Notes: generated by a model from the sequence alone, not told the origin. A stretch of 64,000 nucleotides of DNA from Actinoplanes sp. SE50/110 (GCF_900119315.1 NZ_LT827010.1:3815001-3879000), one strand, 5' to 3'. Shown: positions 17,349-26,899, counted from the first letter of the stretch. A program made the numbers and translations.

Positions 17349-17527
17349 GACGGCCTCCGCGAGGTCAAAGATGTCGTGGACGGCGCGTCAGCTGAACTGT
17401 TCAGCGCCTCCGTGACGACAGGATGGCACCGTGAGAGGTCGACATCAACCGTCCAGGCGTGATTGACGTCTTCCGGACGACCACATGTTGCTCGACGTGC
17501 CCGGTCGAACCTGGCTGGTTCACACGG

Positions 17528-17728
17528 TCAGTCGAACTCGCCCGCTCGCACAACGGCGATGAAGTCCGCCCATGTCCTCCCAGTGAAGACCAGCATGCCG
17601 CCGCTGCGGTTCTTGGTGTCCCGGACCGCGATGAGTGGGGCGTTGTCGGCGGGGGAGACTTCCACGCAGTTCGCACCGCCGCTGCTGCGCGATGATGTCC
17701 GCCACTGGGTGAAGCTTGGGTCAGTCAC
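17528..17728 (-). CDS. DUF397 domain protein
   Basis: A 66-residue protein almost entirely made of a DUF397 domain: SFTQWRTSSRSSGGANCVEV, then VRDTKNRSGGMLVFTGRTWA and a final helix. In actinobacteria such proteins are encoded directly after XRE-DUF5753 regulators and are thought to act with them. Here it lies 4 nt after the damaged regulator gene, and its own frame is intact. Confidence 0.9.
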   Translation of the reverse strand: MTDPSFTQWRTSSRSSGGANCVEVSPADNAPLIAVRDTKNRSGGMLVFTGRTWADFIAVVRAGEFD

Positions 17729-17732
17729 GCTG

Positions 17733-18375
17733 CTACTCCTGTCGGTTTGCGCGGTCGATCGGCAGCACCTTCACGGTGATCTTCTCGTCCCGGGTCGCCA
17801 GGTCCGCGATGTGCACGACTTGGCCTGAAGAACGTCGGTGGTGGCGGCCGGCCGCCGGATGGCCAGCTGGTCGATGACGACCTCGTACCGCGGTCCATCG
17901 AGACGGCGCAGCATGCGCTGGCGTCGCTCGCGTGCTTCGACCGCGCGGGCCGGGCTGAACCGTGACGACCAGTCGGCGGTGTCGAGCTGGGCGCGCTGCT
18001 CGCTGAACGCCGGGGTTTGCAGCAGGCTTGGCAGGAAAGTCATCTGGTACTCGCGGATCGTGGCGGCGCCGGCTTCCAGATTGGCGTAGAGAGCCTGCCG
18101 GCTTCCCATCTTGTTGGCCCAGGACTCCGACCAGCCGCGCTCGCCGGCTTCCCGGGCGATCGTCATGAGCTGGAGCCACTGATCGCCGTCGATGCTTGGA
18201 GGAGGCGCATGACGTCGTCGGCGTCCGGCCTCTTCCGCGCTTTTTCGAGCCGGGAGACGGTGGTCCGCGGCAGCCCCGCGGCGCGGGCAAGTTGATCAAA
18301 CGAGAGTTCGCGAAGGCGGCGTAGTCGCGTCAACTCTGCTGCCGGGCGTAGCCGCCGGACATGAGTACGGGTCAA
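17733..18375 (-). pseudogene. XRE-DUF5753 regulator, broken by two frameshifts
   Basis: Three reading frames together give one ordinary XRE-DUF5753 protein. Frame 1 has the HTH (LSFDQLARAAGLPRTTVSRL) and ends VMRLLQA. After a one-base slip near 18185-18192 frame 2 continues IDGDQWLQLMTIAREAGERG and then the DUF5753 region (YQMTFLPSLLQTPAFSEQRA). After a second slip near 17822-17828 frame 3 ends QVVHIADLATRDEKITVKVL. A TTG at 18375 with GGAGG five bases upstream is the likely original start. Either the gene is decaying or the sequence has two indel errors; the intact DUF397 partner favours checking for error. Confidence 0.75.
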
Positions 18376-18648
18376 ATACGCCTCCGCCCAGCGCAGCACA
18401 TTCAACAGTAAAGATTTGCGGACAAGCTCTGCGCAGCGAACCGCGTTGAATCTGCCGGTCGATAGACGTCGCATCCGGGAGGACGCCGGGATCCATCCCC
18501 TCCTGGTGCCTCCCCATCCCTCCCGGGCTGAGTGCCTTCACCGACGTCGGGCAGCCGTCCATGGTGGTTTCCAGATCCACCGGGTGGCGGCGGATGTCCG
18601 CGAGCCGGGCGAGTTTGGCGCGCTTCTGGCGCGGACGGGAGGCGAGCA

Positions 18649-19008
18649 ATGACCGGGAAGACCACGTACTACGCGGTTGCGGCGCGGAGGCAGCTGCGTC
18701 AGGCGCAGGCGATTCTGGACGAGCATGTGACCTCGAGTGCGACGGGCCGCTGCGTGGCTTGCGGCTGCCTCGGCCCGTGTCGGCTGCGCGAGAACGCGGT
18801 GGTGATCTTCTCGCGCACCCTGCGACTACCGGTCCGCCGGCCCGGTGCGACTCGCCCCGAACTGGTCGGCGCCGTACGGGTCGGCGGGCCGCGCCTCCTC
18901 CCCTCCCGGAGCGCAGAGCCGAGCCGGTCAAGCGCTGCCCGGCCGTGTCCACCGACGGGGTTCACCTTGCCGGTCAATCTGTCCGTCCCCACGAAAGGAC
19001 ACTCATGA
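18649..19008 (+). CDS. Small Cys-rich conserved hypothetical protein of the conjugative element
   Basis: A 119-residue protein (MTGKTTYYAVAARRQLRQ start) with a cluster of four Cys in CVACGCLGPCRL (about residues 29-40) that could bind zinc, followed by a basic and Pro-rich region. GGGAGG lies seven bases before the ATG. Its stop overlaps the next start (ATGA), so it is the first gene of a small operon leading into the conjugation genes. I recognise it only as a type often present near such genes; no function is known. Confidence 0.6.
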   Translation: MTGKTTYYAVAARRQLRQAQAILDEHVTSSATGRCVACGCLGPCRLRENAVVIFSRTLRLPVRRPGATRPELVGAVRVGGPRLLPSRSAEPSRSSAARPCPPTGFTLPVNLSVPTKGHS

Positions 19009-19280
19009 TTACGCAGAGCGGGCTGATCGCGGCGTTGACCGCGATTGGCTTGGACACCGAGGTGCAGATCAAGCTCGACGGGATCCCGCTGGACATCTGC
19101 GGGCTGAGTCTGGACGAGCGTCGCGGCATCATCTTCCTGCGCCCACATCCAGAGGAGATTCCGGTGGCGCTGCGCCGGTTCGTCGCCGCGGTGCTCGGTG
19201 CGTCGGGACCGGGCCGGCAGGAGGTCGCGGTGCGCCACAACGCGCATGGCCACTACGAGCTGATCAGGCACGAGGGATAG
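19005..19280 (+). CDS. Hypothetical protein, 91 aa
   Basis: Starts at ATG 19005 overlapping the previous stop, with GAAAGGA upstream. The sequence (MITQSGLIAALTAIGLD, then VQIKLDGIPLDICGLSLDER) looks like a compact alpha/beta domain without signal or membrane segment. It lies in an operon with the Cys-rich protein before it and the DNA-binding protein after it (gap of 3 nt). Function unknown. Confidence 0.7.
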   Translation: MITQSGLIAALTAIGLDTEVQIKLDGIPLDICGLSLDERRGIIFLRPHPEEIPVALRRFVAAVLGASGPGRQEVAVRHNAHGHYELIRHEG

Positions 19281-19283
19281 GCC

Positions 19284-19712
19284 ATGCAGCGCGCAGTGGT
19301 GCATCAAGCTTCGGCTCGCGAACTCAGCGATTCGTTGCGCCTGGTCGGCGCCCGGGAGATCGCGATCCGGCTCGGTCTCTCCCGACAGCGGATCCAACAG
19401 TTGGCCGACCGCGATGACTTCCCGGCCCCTTTTCAGGAACTCAAGATGGGACGGGTCTGGTGGGCGCACCAGGTGGAGGAGTGGATCCGGGAATGGCATG
19501 CCGGCAAACTGCCGGAGCCGCCCATGAAAGAGGAGACTGTCGAAGATTTCGCCCGGCTGTTGGCGGAGCGGACAGCGGACCAGTTGGCCGAACGCGCTGA
19601 GGTGTTCCTCGACGATGACCTGATCGCCGTGTTGGCGCAGTGGATGCGGGTGTTTCTCGACGCGAACGGCATCACCCCGACACATCGGCTTCTGAACCAA
19701 CACCACCGTTGA
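19284..19712 (+). CDS. Excisionase/AlpA-like DNA-binding protein
   Basis: A 142-residue protein with an N-terminal MerR/excisionase-type winged helix: AREIAIRLGLSRQRIQQLAD, then the wing FPAPFQELKMGRVWWAHQVE and WIREWH. The C-terminal half is a Glu/Ala-rich helix likely to mediate dimerisation. It starts 3 nt after the previous stop. By analogy it could direct excision or control transcription of the conjugative element; no integrase gene is seen in the window. Confidence 0.75.
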   Translation: MQRAVVHQASARELSDSLRLVGAREIAIRLGLSRQRIQQLADRDDFPAPFQELKMGRVWWAHQVEEWIREWHAGKLPEPPMKEETVEDFARLLAERTADQLAERAEVFLDDDLIAVLAQWMRVFLDANGITPTHRLLNQHHR

Positions 19713-19808
19713 GTGTCCGGCAACAGTCGGCGGTGTCGGATCGGTGTGCGCGGATGAGATCCGAGCCTTGGCAGGTGGCCGGGGCCGGATCTTGTTTGCG
19801 AGGTTGTC

Positions 19809-20585
19809 ATGGGTGGTCGAAGCTGGAGCGGGTCGCCGCTGGCGGTGGCGCAGCGGGCGTTTGTACTGCTGGTGGCGCCGCCGACCCCGCTGGTGCTGGA
19901 TAGCGGCACGGTGGCCGGGGTGGTGCCGCTGGATCGGCTGCGAGGCCTGCTGCTGAGTTCCCGGACCGGGCCGCTGCAGCGCGATGCCGTGTGGCGGGAG
20001 CTGGTCCTGCGGGCCAGGGCGGACGGGCCGGGCTGGGTGGTCGGCGCGGTGGGTGTGGCCATGCCGGGGCTGCGCCGCGCGGCGGGCGCACTGTGCGCCG
20101 GCCGATCCGGCGACAGTGAGGACCTGGACGCGGAGCTGCTGGCCGGCTTCGTGGCGGCGCTCCGCCGGGTGGACGTGGAAGCGCCGCGGATCTGTGGTCG
20201 TCTGATCGACGCCGGGGTCCGGGCGGCGCGGCGGGCGCGTCATGTGCCGGGGGAACGGTCGTTCGGGATGGCTGGTGTGCCGGGCCCGGCGGTTCCGGCG
20301 CGGCCGGCGGATCACCCGGACTTCGTCCTGGCGCGGGCCGTGGCCGCGGGGGTGGTCGACGCGGACGAGGCGCATCTGATCGCGGCGACCCGGCTGGAGG
20401 GGGAGACGCTCAGTGTCGCGGGGGAGCGGCTGGGGCTTCCCGCGCGGCTGGCGTCGGCGTGGCGGGCGCAGGCGGAGCAGCGGCTGCGGGAGGCGATCCG
20501 GGACGGAGAGCTGGCCCATATCGCGCTGCGCCCCCGGCGATCAGGCGACGGGCGGCCGACCCTGACGACCAAGGCCGCGGCCTGA
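19809..20585 (+). CDS. Sigma-factor-like regulator of the conjugative element
   Basis: A 258-residue protein. The N-terminal part (LQRDAVWRELVLRARADGPG and LDAELLAGFVAALRRVD) resembles sigma-70 region 2, and the C-terminal part (ADEAHLIAATRLEGETLSVA, GERLGLPARLASAWRAQAEQ) resembles the region 4 helix-turn-helix. Both are weak, so it may be a sigma-like activator rather than a true sigma factor. It precedes the type IV secretion genes and could switch them on. A hairpin pair follows directly. Confidence 0.5.
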   Translation: MGGRSWSGSPLAVAQRAFVLLVAPPTPLVLDSGTVAGVVPLDRLRGLLLSSRTGPLQRDAVWRELVLRARADGPGWVVGAVGVAMPGLRRAAGALCAGRSGDSEDLDAELLAGFVAALRRVDVEAPRICGRLIDAGVRAARRARHVPGERSFGMAGVPGPAVPARPADHPDFVLARAVAAGVVDADEAHLIAATRLEGETLSVAGERLGLPARLASAWRAQAEQRLREAIRDGELAHIALRPRRSGDGRPTLTTKAAA

Positions 20586-20589
20586 GGGC

Positions 20590-20628
20590 GGCTGTCGGCC
20601 GACGAGGCGCGGCTGTCGGCCGACAGCC
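20590..20628. repeat. Repeat and palindrome after the sigma-like gene
   Basis: GGCTGTCGGCCGAC occurs at 20590-20603 and again at 20611-20624, where it is part of the perfect 18-bp palindrome GGCTGTCGGCCGACAGCC (20611-20628). It starts just past the stop at 20585 and could be a terminator or a protein-binding site before the T4SS genes. Confidence 0.55.
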
Positions 20629-20774
20629 ACCGTACACAGCAATAGGGGTTTGAAGGTCGTCGGCGGTTGTGGGGCGCTGACGGGTTGTTGTCCGGTGCTC
20701 GACGCTGCCGGACAGCGGCCCTTGGTGAGGTGCGGCATCGATCGGTGCCGCTTCCTCGCTAAGGACGGTGCCTC

Positions 20775-21023
20775 ATGGTTCTCGCGGTGTACGAGCTGCC
20801 GCAGATCATCGCCAACATCCGGATCTGGGTGATCGGGATCGCGGCGGCGGTCGCCACTCTGTTTCTGACTCTCGCCGGGATCCGGTACATGCTGGCCAAC
20901 GGGGACACCGGCGAGGTGGAGCGGGCCAAGACGGCGTTCCGGTGTGCACTGATCGGATACGCGGTCGCGGTACTGGCGCCGGTGTTCCTGACCGTGCTCA
21001 AGGGCCTGATCGGGGCGTCCTGA
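20775..21023 (+). CDS. VirB2/TrbC-like pilin subunit
   Basis: An 82-residue protein with two hydrophobic helices (WVIGIAAAVATLFLTLAGI and CALIGYAVAVLAPVFLTVL) joined by a short charged loop (RYMLANGDTGEVERAKTA). This is the form of conjugative pilin subunits; no long cleavable signal is seen. It is the first gene of a run of five overlapping genes, ending in TGATG with the next. Confidence 0.8.
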   Translation: MVLAVYELPQIIANIRIWVIGIAAAVATLFLTLAGIRYMLANGDTGEVERAKTAFRCALIGYAVAVLAPVFLTVLKGLIGAS

Positions 21024-21985
21024 TGTCGGTCGGGTGGGCGCTCTCCGGTGTTCTCGGGCCGCTGCTGGGCGCGCTGTCGGCCCTGGTGCTGGCCGGCCTG
21101 GCCCTGACATGGCGGCTGCTGTCGACGACCGTGCTGGTGGTGCCGGACGTCACCGCCCTTCCGCAGGTGGACACGCTGATGACCACGTCGCTCGGCGTCG
21201 TCGACACCTGCTACGTGCTGGCCTTCGTCTGGGTCGGCGTGCTGGTGATGAACCGGGAGTGGCTGCAGCAGCAGTCCGGCCTCGGGGAGATGATTCCGCG
21301 GCTGGTCGTCGGGCTGGTCGCGGCCAACAGCGCGCGGCCGATCTGTACGGCGGTGGTGGACACGGCGAACGCGCTGACCACGGCGCTGGCCGGCGGGCGG
21401 GGCGCGTCCCCGGTTCCGCAGCTGCAGGCCGCGGTTTTCGAGGCGACCAACGGCATGACCGGCAGCAGCCCGGAGGACTTCCTGATCCTGATCATCGGCG
21501 CGGGCGTGGCGGTGCTGGCGCTGATGCTGGTGGTGCAGTGGGTCAGCCGGGCAGGGCTGCTGATCCTGCTGGCCGGCACCGCGCCGATCGCCCTGGCGAT
21601 GCACGCGACGGTGCAGACCGAACCGGTCGCGAAGCTGTGGTGGCGGGCGATGCTCGCCGCTCCGGCGACCGTGGTCCTGCAGGCGGTCGCCCTGCACACC
21701 ACCCTGCAGGTGATGCTGGCGCCGCAGACGGTCATCCCGGCACTGGGCCTGACCGGTAAGCCGGGCGCGGCGATGAACCTGCTGGTCGTGGTGTGTCTGC
21801 TGTGGGGCACGCTGCGGATTCCCGGGCTGATCGGCAAATTCGTGCTGCGGTCCGCGCCGAGCCGGATTCCCGGCGTGCTGCGGTTCGCGGTGCTGCAGCA
21901 GATCACCGGCCTGGCCCGGGTGCGGATGGGGAAGACCCGGACGATGCCGCCGTTCGGCGGCGGCCACGGCCGGGGGCGGCGATGA
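21023..21985 (+). CDS. VirB6/TrbL-like polytopic conjugal transfer protein
   Basis: A 320-residue protein with about seven hydrophobic segments, including LGPLLGALSALVLAGLAL, VLAFVWVGVLVM and LIIGAGVAVLALMLVVQWVS, a conserved-looking WWRAM loop, and a basic Gly/Arg-rich tail. Position between the pilin and PrgI genes and topology identify it as the channel component. ATG 21023 overlaps the pilin stop by one base; its stop overlaps the next start (ATGA). Confidence 0.78.
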   Translation: MSVGWALSGVLGPLLGALSALVLAGLALTWRLLSTTVLVVPDVTALPQVDTLMTTSLGVVDTCYVLAFVWVGVLVMNREWLQQQSGLGEMIPRLVVGLVAANSARPICTAVVDTANALTTALAGGRGASPVPQLQAAVFEATNGMTGSSPEDFLILIIGAGVAVLALMLVVQWVSRAGLLILLAGTAPIALAMHATVQTEPVAKLWWRAMLAAPATVVLQAVALHTTLQVMLAPQTVIPALGLTGKPGAAMNLLVVVCLLWGTLRIPGLIGKFVLRSAPSRIPGVLRFAVLQQITGLARVRMGKTRTMPPFGGGHGRGRR

Positions 21986-22833
21986 GCGAGGACGTCGGCG
22001 CGCCGCTGCGGGCGCGGATTCCGGCCGACATCGACACCCCCGACAAGATTGCGTACGGGCTCACTGCCCGGCAGCTGGCGATCCTGGCGGTGGCGGCCGT
22101 GCTCGGCTACGGCCTGTTCACGGTCCTGGCCCGGCTGCTGCCGGCGCCGGTGGTGGTGGGTGTGCTGGTTCCGCCGGCCGGGGCGGTGCTCGCGCTGGCA
22201 CTGGGCCGGCGTGACGGTCTGCCGCTCGACGGTTGGCTGTGGGCCGCGCTGCGGTTCCGTCGCCGGCCGCGCCGGCAGGTCGCCACACCCGTCGCGGCGA
22301 GTGTCGGTGACGACGGGGTGATCGACACCGGGTCGCAGTCGGTGACGCTGGTCGGCTGCACCACCGTCAACATCGCCCTGCGCACCGCCGACGAGCAGAC
22401 CGCGCTGATCGACGGCTACGGACGGTGGCTCAACAGCCTGTCCACGCCGGTGCAGATCGTCGTGTCGACCCGCCGGGTCGACCTGTCCCGGCAGGCGCAG
22501 CGCGTCCTGGACACCGCGGCGACCATCACCCAGCCGGGGCTGGCCGCGGTCGCCCGTGACTACGCGCAATTCCTGGGCCGGCTGGCCGAGCAGCGGGACC
22601 CGCTGTGGCGCACGGTCACGGTCGCGCACCCGGCCGCCCAACCGGGGCAGGCGCTGCGGCACGCCGAACACACCGCCAGTGTGCTGGCCACCCTCGGGGC
22701 GAGCACCGCGGTCCTCGACGGTGGCGCCGCGCTGGCGGTGCTGACCTGCGCGGCGGACCCGTACACGCCGGCCGACACCGGCTGGTCGCGGGCCCTGCCG
22801 CAGCAGCCGATCACCCGCGGCGGTGCGGCATGA
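21982..22833 (+). CDS. PrgI-family (VirB3-like) protein with an added C-terminal domain
   Basis: A 283-residue protein. The first 100 residues are PrgI-like: RIPADIDTPDKIAYGLTARQ, two close membrane helices (LAILAVAAVLGYGLFTVL and VVVGVLVPPAGAVLALALG) and DGLPLDGWLWAALRFRRRPR. The remaining 180 residues form a soluble domain (ADEQTALIDGYGRWLNSLST, PVQIVVSTRRVDLSRQAQ) like the N-terminal region often found in VirB4-type ATPases, here carried by PrgI. Overlaps both neighbours by 4 nt. Confidence 0.8.
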   Translation: MSEDVGAPLRARIPADIDTPDKIAYGLTARQLAILAVAAVLGYGLFTVLARLLPAPVVVGVLVPPAGAVLALALGRRDGLPLDGWLWAALRFRRRPRRQVATPVAASVGDDGVIDTGSQSVTLVGCTTVNIALRTADEQTALIDGYGRWLNSLSTPVQIVVSTRRVDLSRQAQRVLDTAATITQPGLAAVARDYAQFLGRLAEQRDPLWRTVTVAHPAAQPGQALRHAEHTASVLATLGASTAVLDGGAALAVLTCAADPYTPADTGWSRALPQQPITRGGAA

Positions 22834-24566
22834 ACCGCGACATGCAGGTGCCCGGGCCGGCCGTCACGCACGCCCATCCCGACCACGTGCAGGTCGCCGA
22901 CGGATACACGGCGACGCTGATCGTCACCGGCTACCCGGCCGAGGTCGGCCCGGCCTGGCTCGACCCGCTGCTGTCCTGGCCCGGCCGCCTCGACGTGGTT
23001 CTGTACGTCGATCCACTGTCGGCGCCGGCGGCCGCATCCCGGCTGCGCCGGCAGCGGGCCCGGCTGGAATCGAGCCGGCTGCACGACGCCGGCCGCGGCC
23101 GGGTCAGTGACCCGCTGACCGACGCGGCCGCCGACGACGCCGCCGACCTGGCCGAGCGGGTCGCCCGTGGCGAGTCCAAACTGTTCCGGGTCGGCCTGTA
23201 CCTGTGCGTGACCGCACCCAGCCCGCAGGAACTACGGGAAGCGGTCGCGCACGTGCGGGCCACCGCCGCCTCCGTGCTGCTGGACACCCAACCGGCGACG
23301 TGGCGGCAGCTGGAAGGCTGGCAGAGCGGACTGCCGCTGGCCACCGACACCCTGCACGCCCGGCGGATTATGGACACCGGGGCGCTGGCCGCCGCTTTCC
23401 CCCTCGCGGGCGCGGACCTGCCGGCCCCACTGCCGGGCCGGCCGGGACCCGCCGGCGGCATCCTGTACGGGCTTAACCGGGCCTCGCACGGCGTCGTCTG
23501 GTGGGACCGCTGGTCAGAACAGAACGCCAACGGGGTGGTGCTGGCCCGCAGCGGCAGCGGCAAGTCGTACTTCGTCAAACTCGAGGTGCTGCGGTCGCTG
23601 GCCGACGGCGTGCACGTCGCCGTCATCGACCCGGAGAACGAATACCTGCGCCTGACCGAAGCCGTCGGCGGCGCCCCGATCGTCCTCGGCACCGGCGGCG
23701 TGCGCCTCAACCCGCTCGACATCCCCGCCGATGATCGACGCGACCAGGCCCGCACCCGGCGCGCCCTGTTCCTGCACACCCTGATCGCCGTACTGCTCGG
23801 CGAACAACCACCGCCGGCCGAGCGGGCCGCCCTGGACCGGGCCGTCGTCGACGCCTACGACAAAGCCGGCATCACCAGCGACCCGACCACCTGGCGGCGG
23901 CCGGCGCCGCTGCTGCGCGACGTGGCCGGGGCGCTGCTCAACCAGAACACCACGGCCGGGGAGAACCTGGCGGCCCGGCTCATGCCGTGGACTCACGGCT
24001 CCTTCCGGGACCTGTTCGACGGACCGACCACCACCGTGCCCACCGGCCAGCTGGTGTGCTGGTCGACCCGGGCCCTGGCCGACGAACTGCGCCCCGCCGG
24101 GATGCTCCTCGCGCTGGACGCGATCTGGCGCGACGTCGACAACCCGGTTACCGACCCGACCCGGGCGCCGCGACGCCTTGTCGTGGTCGACGAGGCGTGG
24201 ACGCTGATGCGCGAGGGCGAAGGCGCCCGCTTCCTGGCCCGGCTGGCCAAACAGGCCCGCAAACGTCGCGCCGGACTGCTCGTCTGCTCCCAGGACGTCC
24301 TCGACGTGCTGGGCAGCGACCTCGGGCAGATCGTCATCGCCAACGCCGCCACCCAGGTACTGCTGCGCCAGGCCCCACAAGCCATCGACCTGGTCACCGA
24401 CGCGTTCGCACTCAGTGCCGGCGAGGCCCGCACCCTGCTGACCGCCCGCCGCGGTGAAGCGCTGCTGCTGTCCGGCACCCACCGTGTCGGCTTCCACGTC
24501 GTCGCCTCACCCGCCGAACACCGGCTGTGCACCGGCGACCTCGACCTCGAAGAAGGCCAACCGTGA
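22830..24566 (+). CDS. VirB4/TraE-type conjugation ATPase
   Basis: A 578-residue cytoplasmic ATPase. Walker A is ARSGSGKS (239-246) in the context NGVVLARSGSGKSYFVKLEV, followed by VIDPENEYLRL, typical of VirB4; Walker B is RLVVVDEAW (about 448-456) and a sensor-like VCSQDVLDVL follows. It powers pilus assembly and substrate transfer. It is shorter than many VirB4 proteins because the N-terminal domain is partly in the PrgI gene before it. The ATG overlaps the PrgI stop (ATGA). Confidence 0.9.
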   Translation: MNRDMQVPGPAVTHAHPDHVQVADGYTATLIVTGYPAEVGPAWLDPLLSWPGRLDVVLYVDPLSAPAAASRLRRQRARLESSRLHDAGRGRVSDPLTDAAADDAADLAERVARGESKLFRVGLYLCVTAPSPQELREAVAHVRATAASVLLDTQPATWRQLEGWQSGLPLATDTLHARRIMDTGALAAAFPLAGADLPAPLPGRPGPAGGILYGLNRASHGVVWWDRWSEQNANGVVLARSGSGKSYFVKLEVLRSLADGVHVAVIDPENEYLRLTEAVGGAPIVLGTGGVRLNPLDIPADDRRDQARTRRALFLHTLIAVLLGEQPPPAERAALDRAVVDAYDKAGITSDPTTWRRPAPLLRDVAGALLNQNTTAGENLAARLMPWTHGSFRDLFDGPTTTVPTGQLVCWSTRALADELRPAGMLLALDAIWRDVDNPVTDPTRAPRRLVVVDEAWTLMREGEGARFLARLAKQARKRRAGLLVCSQDVLDVLGSDLGQIVIANAATQVLLRQAPQAIDLVTDAFALSAGEARTLLTARRGEALLLSGTHRVGFHVVASPAEHRLCTGDLDLEEGQP

Positions 24567-26809
24567 TCGCCATTGTTGTTGGGCTGTCCGCCCTGCTCAC
24601 CGTCGTGTCGGGTGCTGTCCTGCTGGTGTGGGGTGAACACCGCGGCCGCCGCACCGCGACCGGCGGCCGGCAGGTGCTGATCAGCCCACCACCCCAGGTC
24701 GATGCGGCCGGTGCGGTGGTCTTCTGGGCCACCCTCGCCGCTGTCCTGCAGACCGGCTGGCGGCAACGGCTGCGTCTTGGCCGGCTGTGGACGGCCTACG
24801 AATACCGGTGGGACGGCCGCCGGCTACGCATCGCCGTATGGCTGCCGCGCGCGGTCGCCGTCGAACCGGTACTGGCCGCCGTCCGCGGCGCCTGGCCGGG
24901 TGCCGCCTGCCGGGTCGGCGACGCCGAACCGCCCCTGCCGCCGCAGCCGGCGGCGGCCGCCGGAGCTTCGCTGGCACCGGTGCTGCCCGGCTGGTATCCG
25001 CTGCGCACCGACCACCGCGACGACCCACTGCGCACCCTGATCAGCGCGGCCGCCGGGCTGCGCACCGGCGAGCAAGCCTGCGTGCAGGTCCTGGCTCGGC
25101 CCGCCGCCGGGCGGTCCCGGCGCAGGCTGATTGCCGGCGTACGGGCACTGCGGGGCGCCCCGGCCGCGCGCAGCCTGCTGGACCCGGCCGGCTGGGCGCT
25201 CGCGGCCCTCGATCTCGTCGCCGGTGGGCAGCCCCGTCCGGTCGGGCGGCCTGCCGTGTCCGCTGATCCCCAACGGGAGCGTGACGCCCGCGCCGCCCTT
25301 GACCAACTGGCCGGCCCGCACTGGGAAGTGGCGGTACGCTACGCGGTCACCTCGACCCGTGACGACCCGGCCCGCATGCGGGTCCTCGCCCGAGCCGTCG
25401 CGACCGCGTTCGGACCGTTCACCGGCCGCAACCGGATGCGTGCCCGCCGGCTACGCCAAGCCGTCACCCTGGTCACCGGGCGCCGGCTCCGGCACGGGTT
25501 CGTGCTCACCCCCGTCGAGCTGGCCATGCTGGCCGGACTGCCCCGCGACATCGCCGTACCCGGACTCGATCGCGCCCGAGCCAAAGCGATGCCGGCACCG
25601 GTCGGCATCGCCACCGGCGGGCGCGCCACCAAAAGCCTCGGCCGCGCCGAAGTCGGCGGGCACGCCGTCGCGCTACGCGCCGCTGACGCCAGGCATCATC
25701 TGCACGTGCTCGGGTCGACCGGCTCCGGCAAGAGCACCCTGCTGCTCAACCTGATCCTCGACGACATTCACGCCGGCCGCGGCACCGTCGTCATCGACCC
25801 CAAGGGCGACCTGGTCACCGATCTGCTCGACCGGATCCCGCTGACCTGCGCGCGCCGCCTGGTGCTCCTCGACCCCGACCAGCCCGGCGGACCGACGCTG
25901 AACCCGCTCGAAGGCGATGACCACGACCTGGTCGTCGACAACGTGGTCAGCATCTTCGGTCGGATCTTCGCCAAACACTGGGGGCCGCGCATCGACGACA
26001 CCCTGCGCGTGGCCTGCCTGACCCTGCTCCGCAAACCCGGCGCCACCCTCACCCAGGTCCCCGAACTACTCAACGAACGCGAATTCCGCCGCAAATTCAC
26101 CCAGGATCTCAACGATCCGGCCGGGCTCGGCGGCTACTGGAGCTGGTACGAGACCAGCCCCGCCCAGCTGCGCTCCACCGTCATCGCCCCCGTCCTGGCC
26201 CGGCTGCGGTCCCTGCTGCTGCGCGACTTCGTGCGCACCACCTTCGGATCGCCGCGCTCCAGCTTCGACATGCGCCGCATCCTCGACGGCGGCATCCTGC
26301 TCGCCCGCCTCCCGAAAGGTCAGATCGGTGAGGAAACCGCGCGTGTCATGGGCTCCTTCGTTCTGGCCAGCGCCTGGCAGGCGGCAACCGCCCGCGCCAA
26401 AATCCCCCAAGAAAAGCGCCGCGACGCCGCCGTCTACATCGACGAAGCCCACAATTTTCTCAACCTGCCCGGCTCGATCGGCGACATGCTCGCCGAAGCC
26501 CGGGGCTACGGACTCGGCCTGACCCTCGCCCACCAGAACCTGGCGCAGATGCCCCGCGAAACCCAGCTGGCGATCTCCGCCAACGCCCGCAACAAAGTGT
26601 TCTTCTCCTGCGCCCCCGAAGACGCCGCCCAACTGGCCAAACACACCCTGCCCGAACTCGACGAGCACGACCTGGCCCACCTCGACGCCTACACCGCCGC
26701 CTGCCGGCTCGTCGTCGACGGCCGGGAAACCCCGGCCTTCACCCTGCGCAGCCCCGCCCCGCGACCGCCGCTGGGCACCGCCCAGAAGCTGCGGGAGGCG
26801 CTGGCCTGA
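24563..26809 (+). CDS. TraG/VirD4-type coupling ATPase
   Basis: A 748-residue protein with an N-terminal membrane segment (IAIVVGLSALLTVVSGAVLL) and a second weaker one (AGAVVFWATLAAVLQTGW). A soluble region follows, then an ATPase domain with Walker A GSTGSGKSTLLL (about 384-395), FDMRRILDGGILLARLPKG and Walker B VYIDEAHNFL (about 624-633). These fit T4SS coupling proteins that bring DNA to the channel. The GTG at 24563 overlaps the VirB4 stop (GTGA). The 90 bases after the stop are extremely GC-rich and can fold strongly. Confidence 0.87.
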   Translation: MIAIVVGLSALLTVVSGAVLLVWGEHRGRRTATGGRQVLISPPPQVDAAGAVVFWATLAAVLQTGWRQRLRLGRLWTAYEYRWDGRRLRIAVWLPRAVAVEPVLAAVRGAWPGAACRVGDAEPPLPPQPAAAAGASLAPVLPGWYPLRTDHRDDPLRTLISAAAGLRTGEQACVQVLARPAAGRSRRRLIAGVRALRGAPAARSLLDPAGWALAALDLVAGGQPRPVGRPAVSADPQRERDARAALDQLAGPHWEVAVRYAVTSTRDDPARMRVLARAVATAFGPFTGRNRMRARRLRQAVTLVTGRRLRHGFVLTPVELAMLAGLPRDIAVPGLDRARAKAMPAPVGIATGGRATKSLGRAEVGGHAVALRAADARHHLHVLGSTGSGKSTLLLNLILDDIHAGRGTVVIDPKGDLVTDLLDRIPLTCARRLVLLDPDQPGGPTLNPLEGDDHDLVVDNVVSIFGRIFAKHWGPRIDDTLRVACLTLLRKPGATLTQVPELLNEREFRRKFTQDLNDPAGLGGYWSWYETSPAQLRSTVIAPVLARLRSLLLRDFVRTTFGSPRSSFDMRRILDGGILLARLPKGQIGEETARVMGSFVLASAWQAATARAKIPQEKRRDAAVYIDEAHNFLNLPGSIGDMLAEARGYGLGLTLAHQNLAQMPRETQLAISANARNKVFFSCAPEDAAQLAKHTLPELDEHDLAHLDAYTAACRLVVDGRETPAFTLRSPAPRPPLGTAQKLREALA

Positions 26810-26899
26810 ACCCGGACCGCGGGCCGGCCCGGGCCCCGGCCGGGTCCCGGCCCCGTACGGCCGGCCCGGCACCACCCAACACCGCAGCTGGGAGGCACC

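Noticed and set aside
26810..26899. An origin of transfer in the very GC-rich, palindromic stretch after the coupling-protein gene
   Set aside because: It folds strongly but shows no nick-site motif I recognise. It may be only a terminator.
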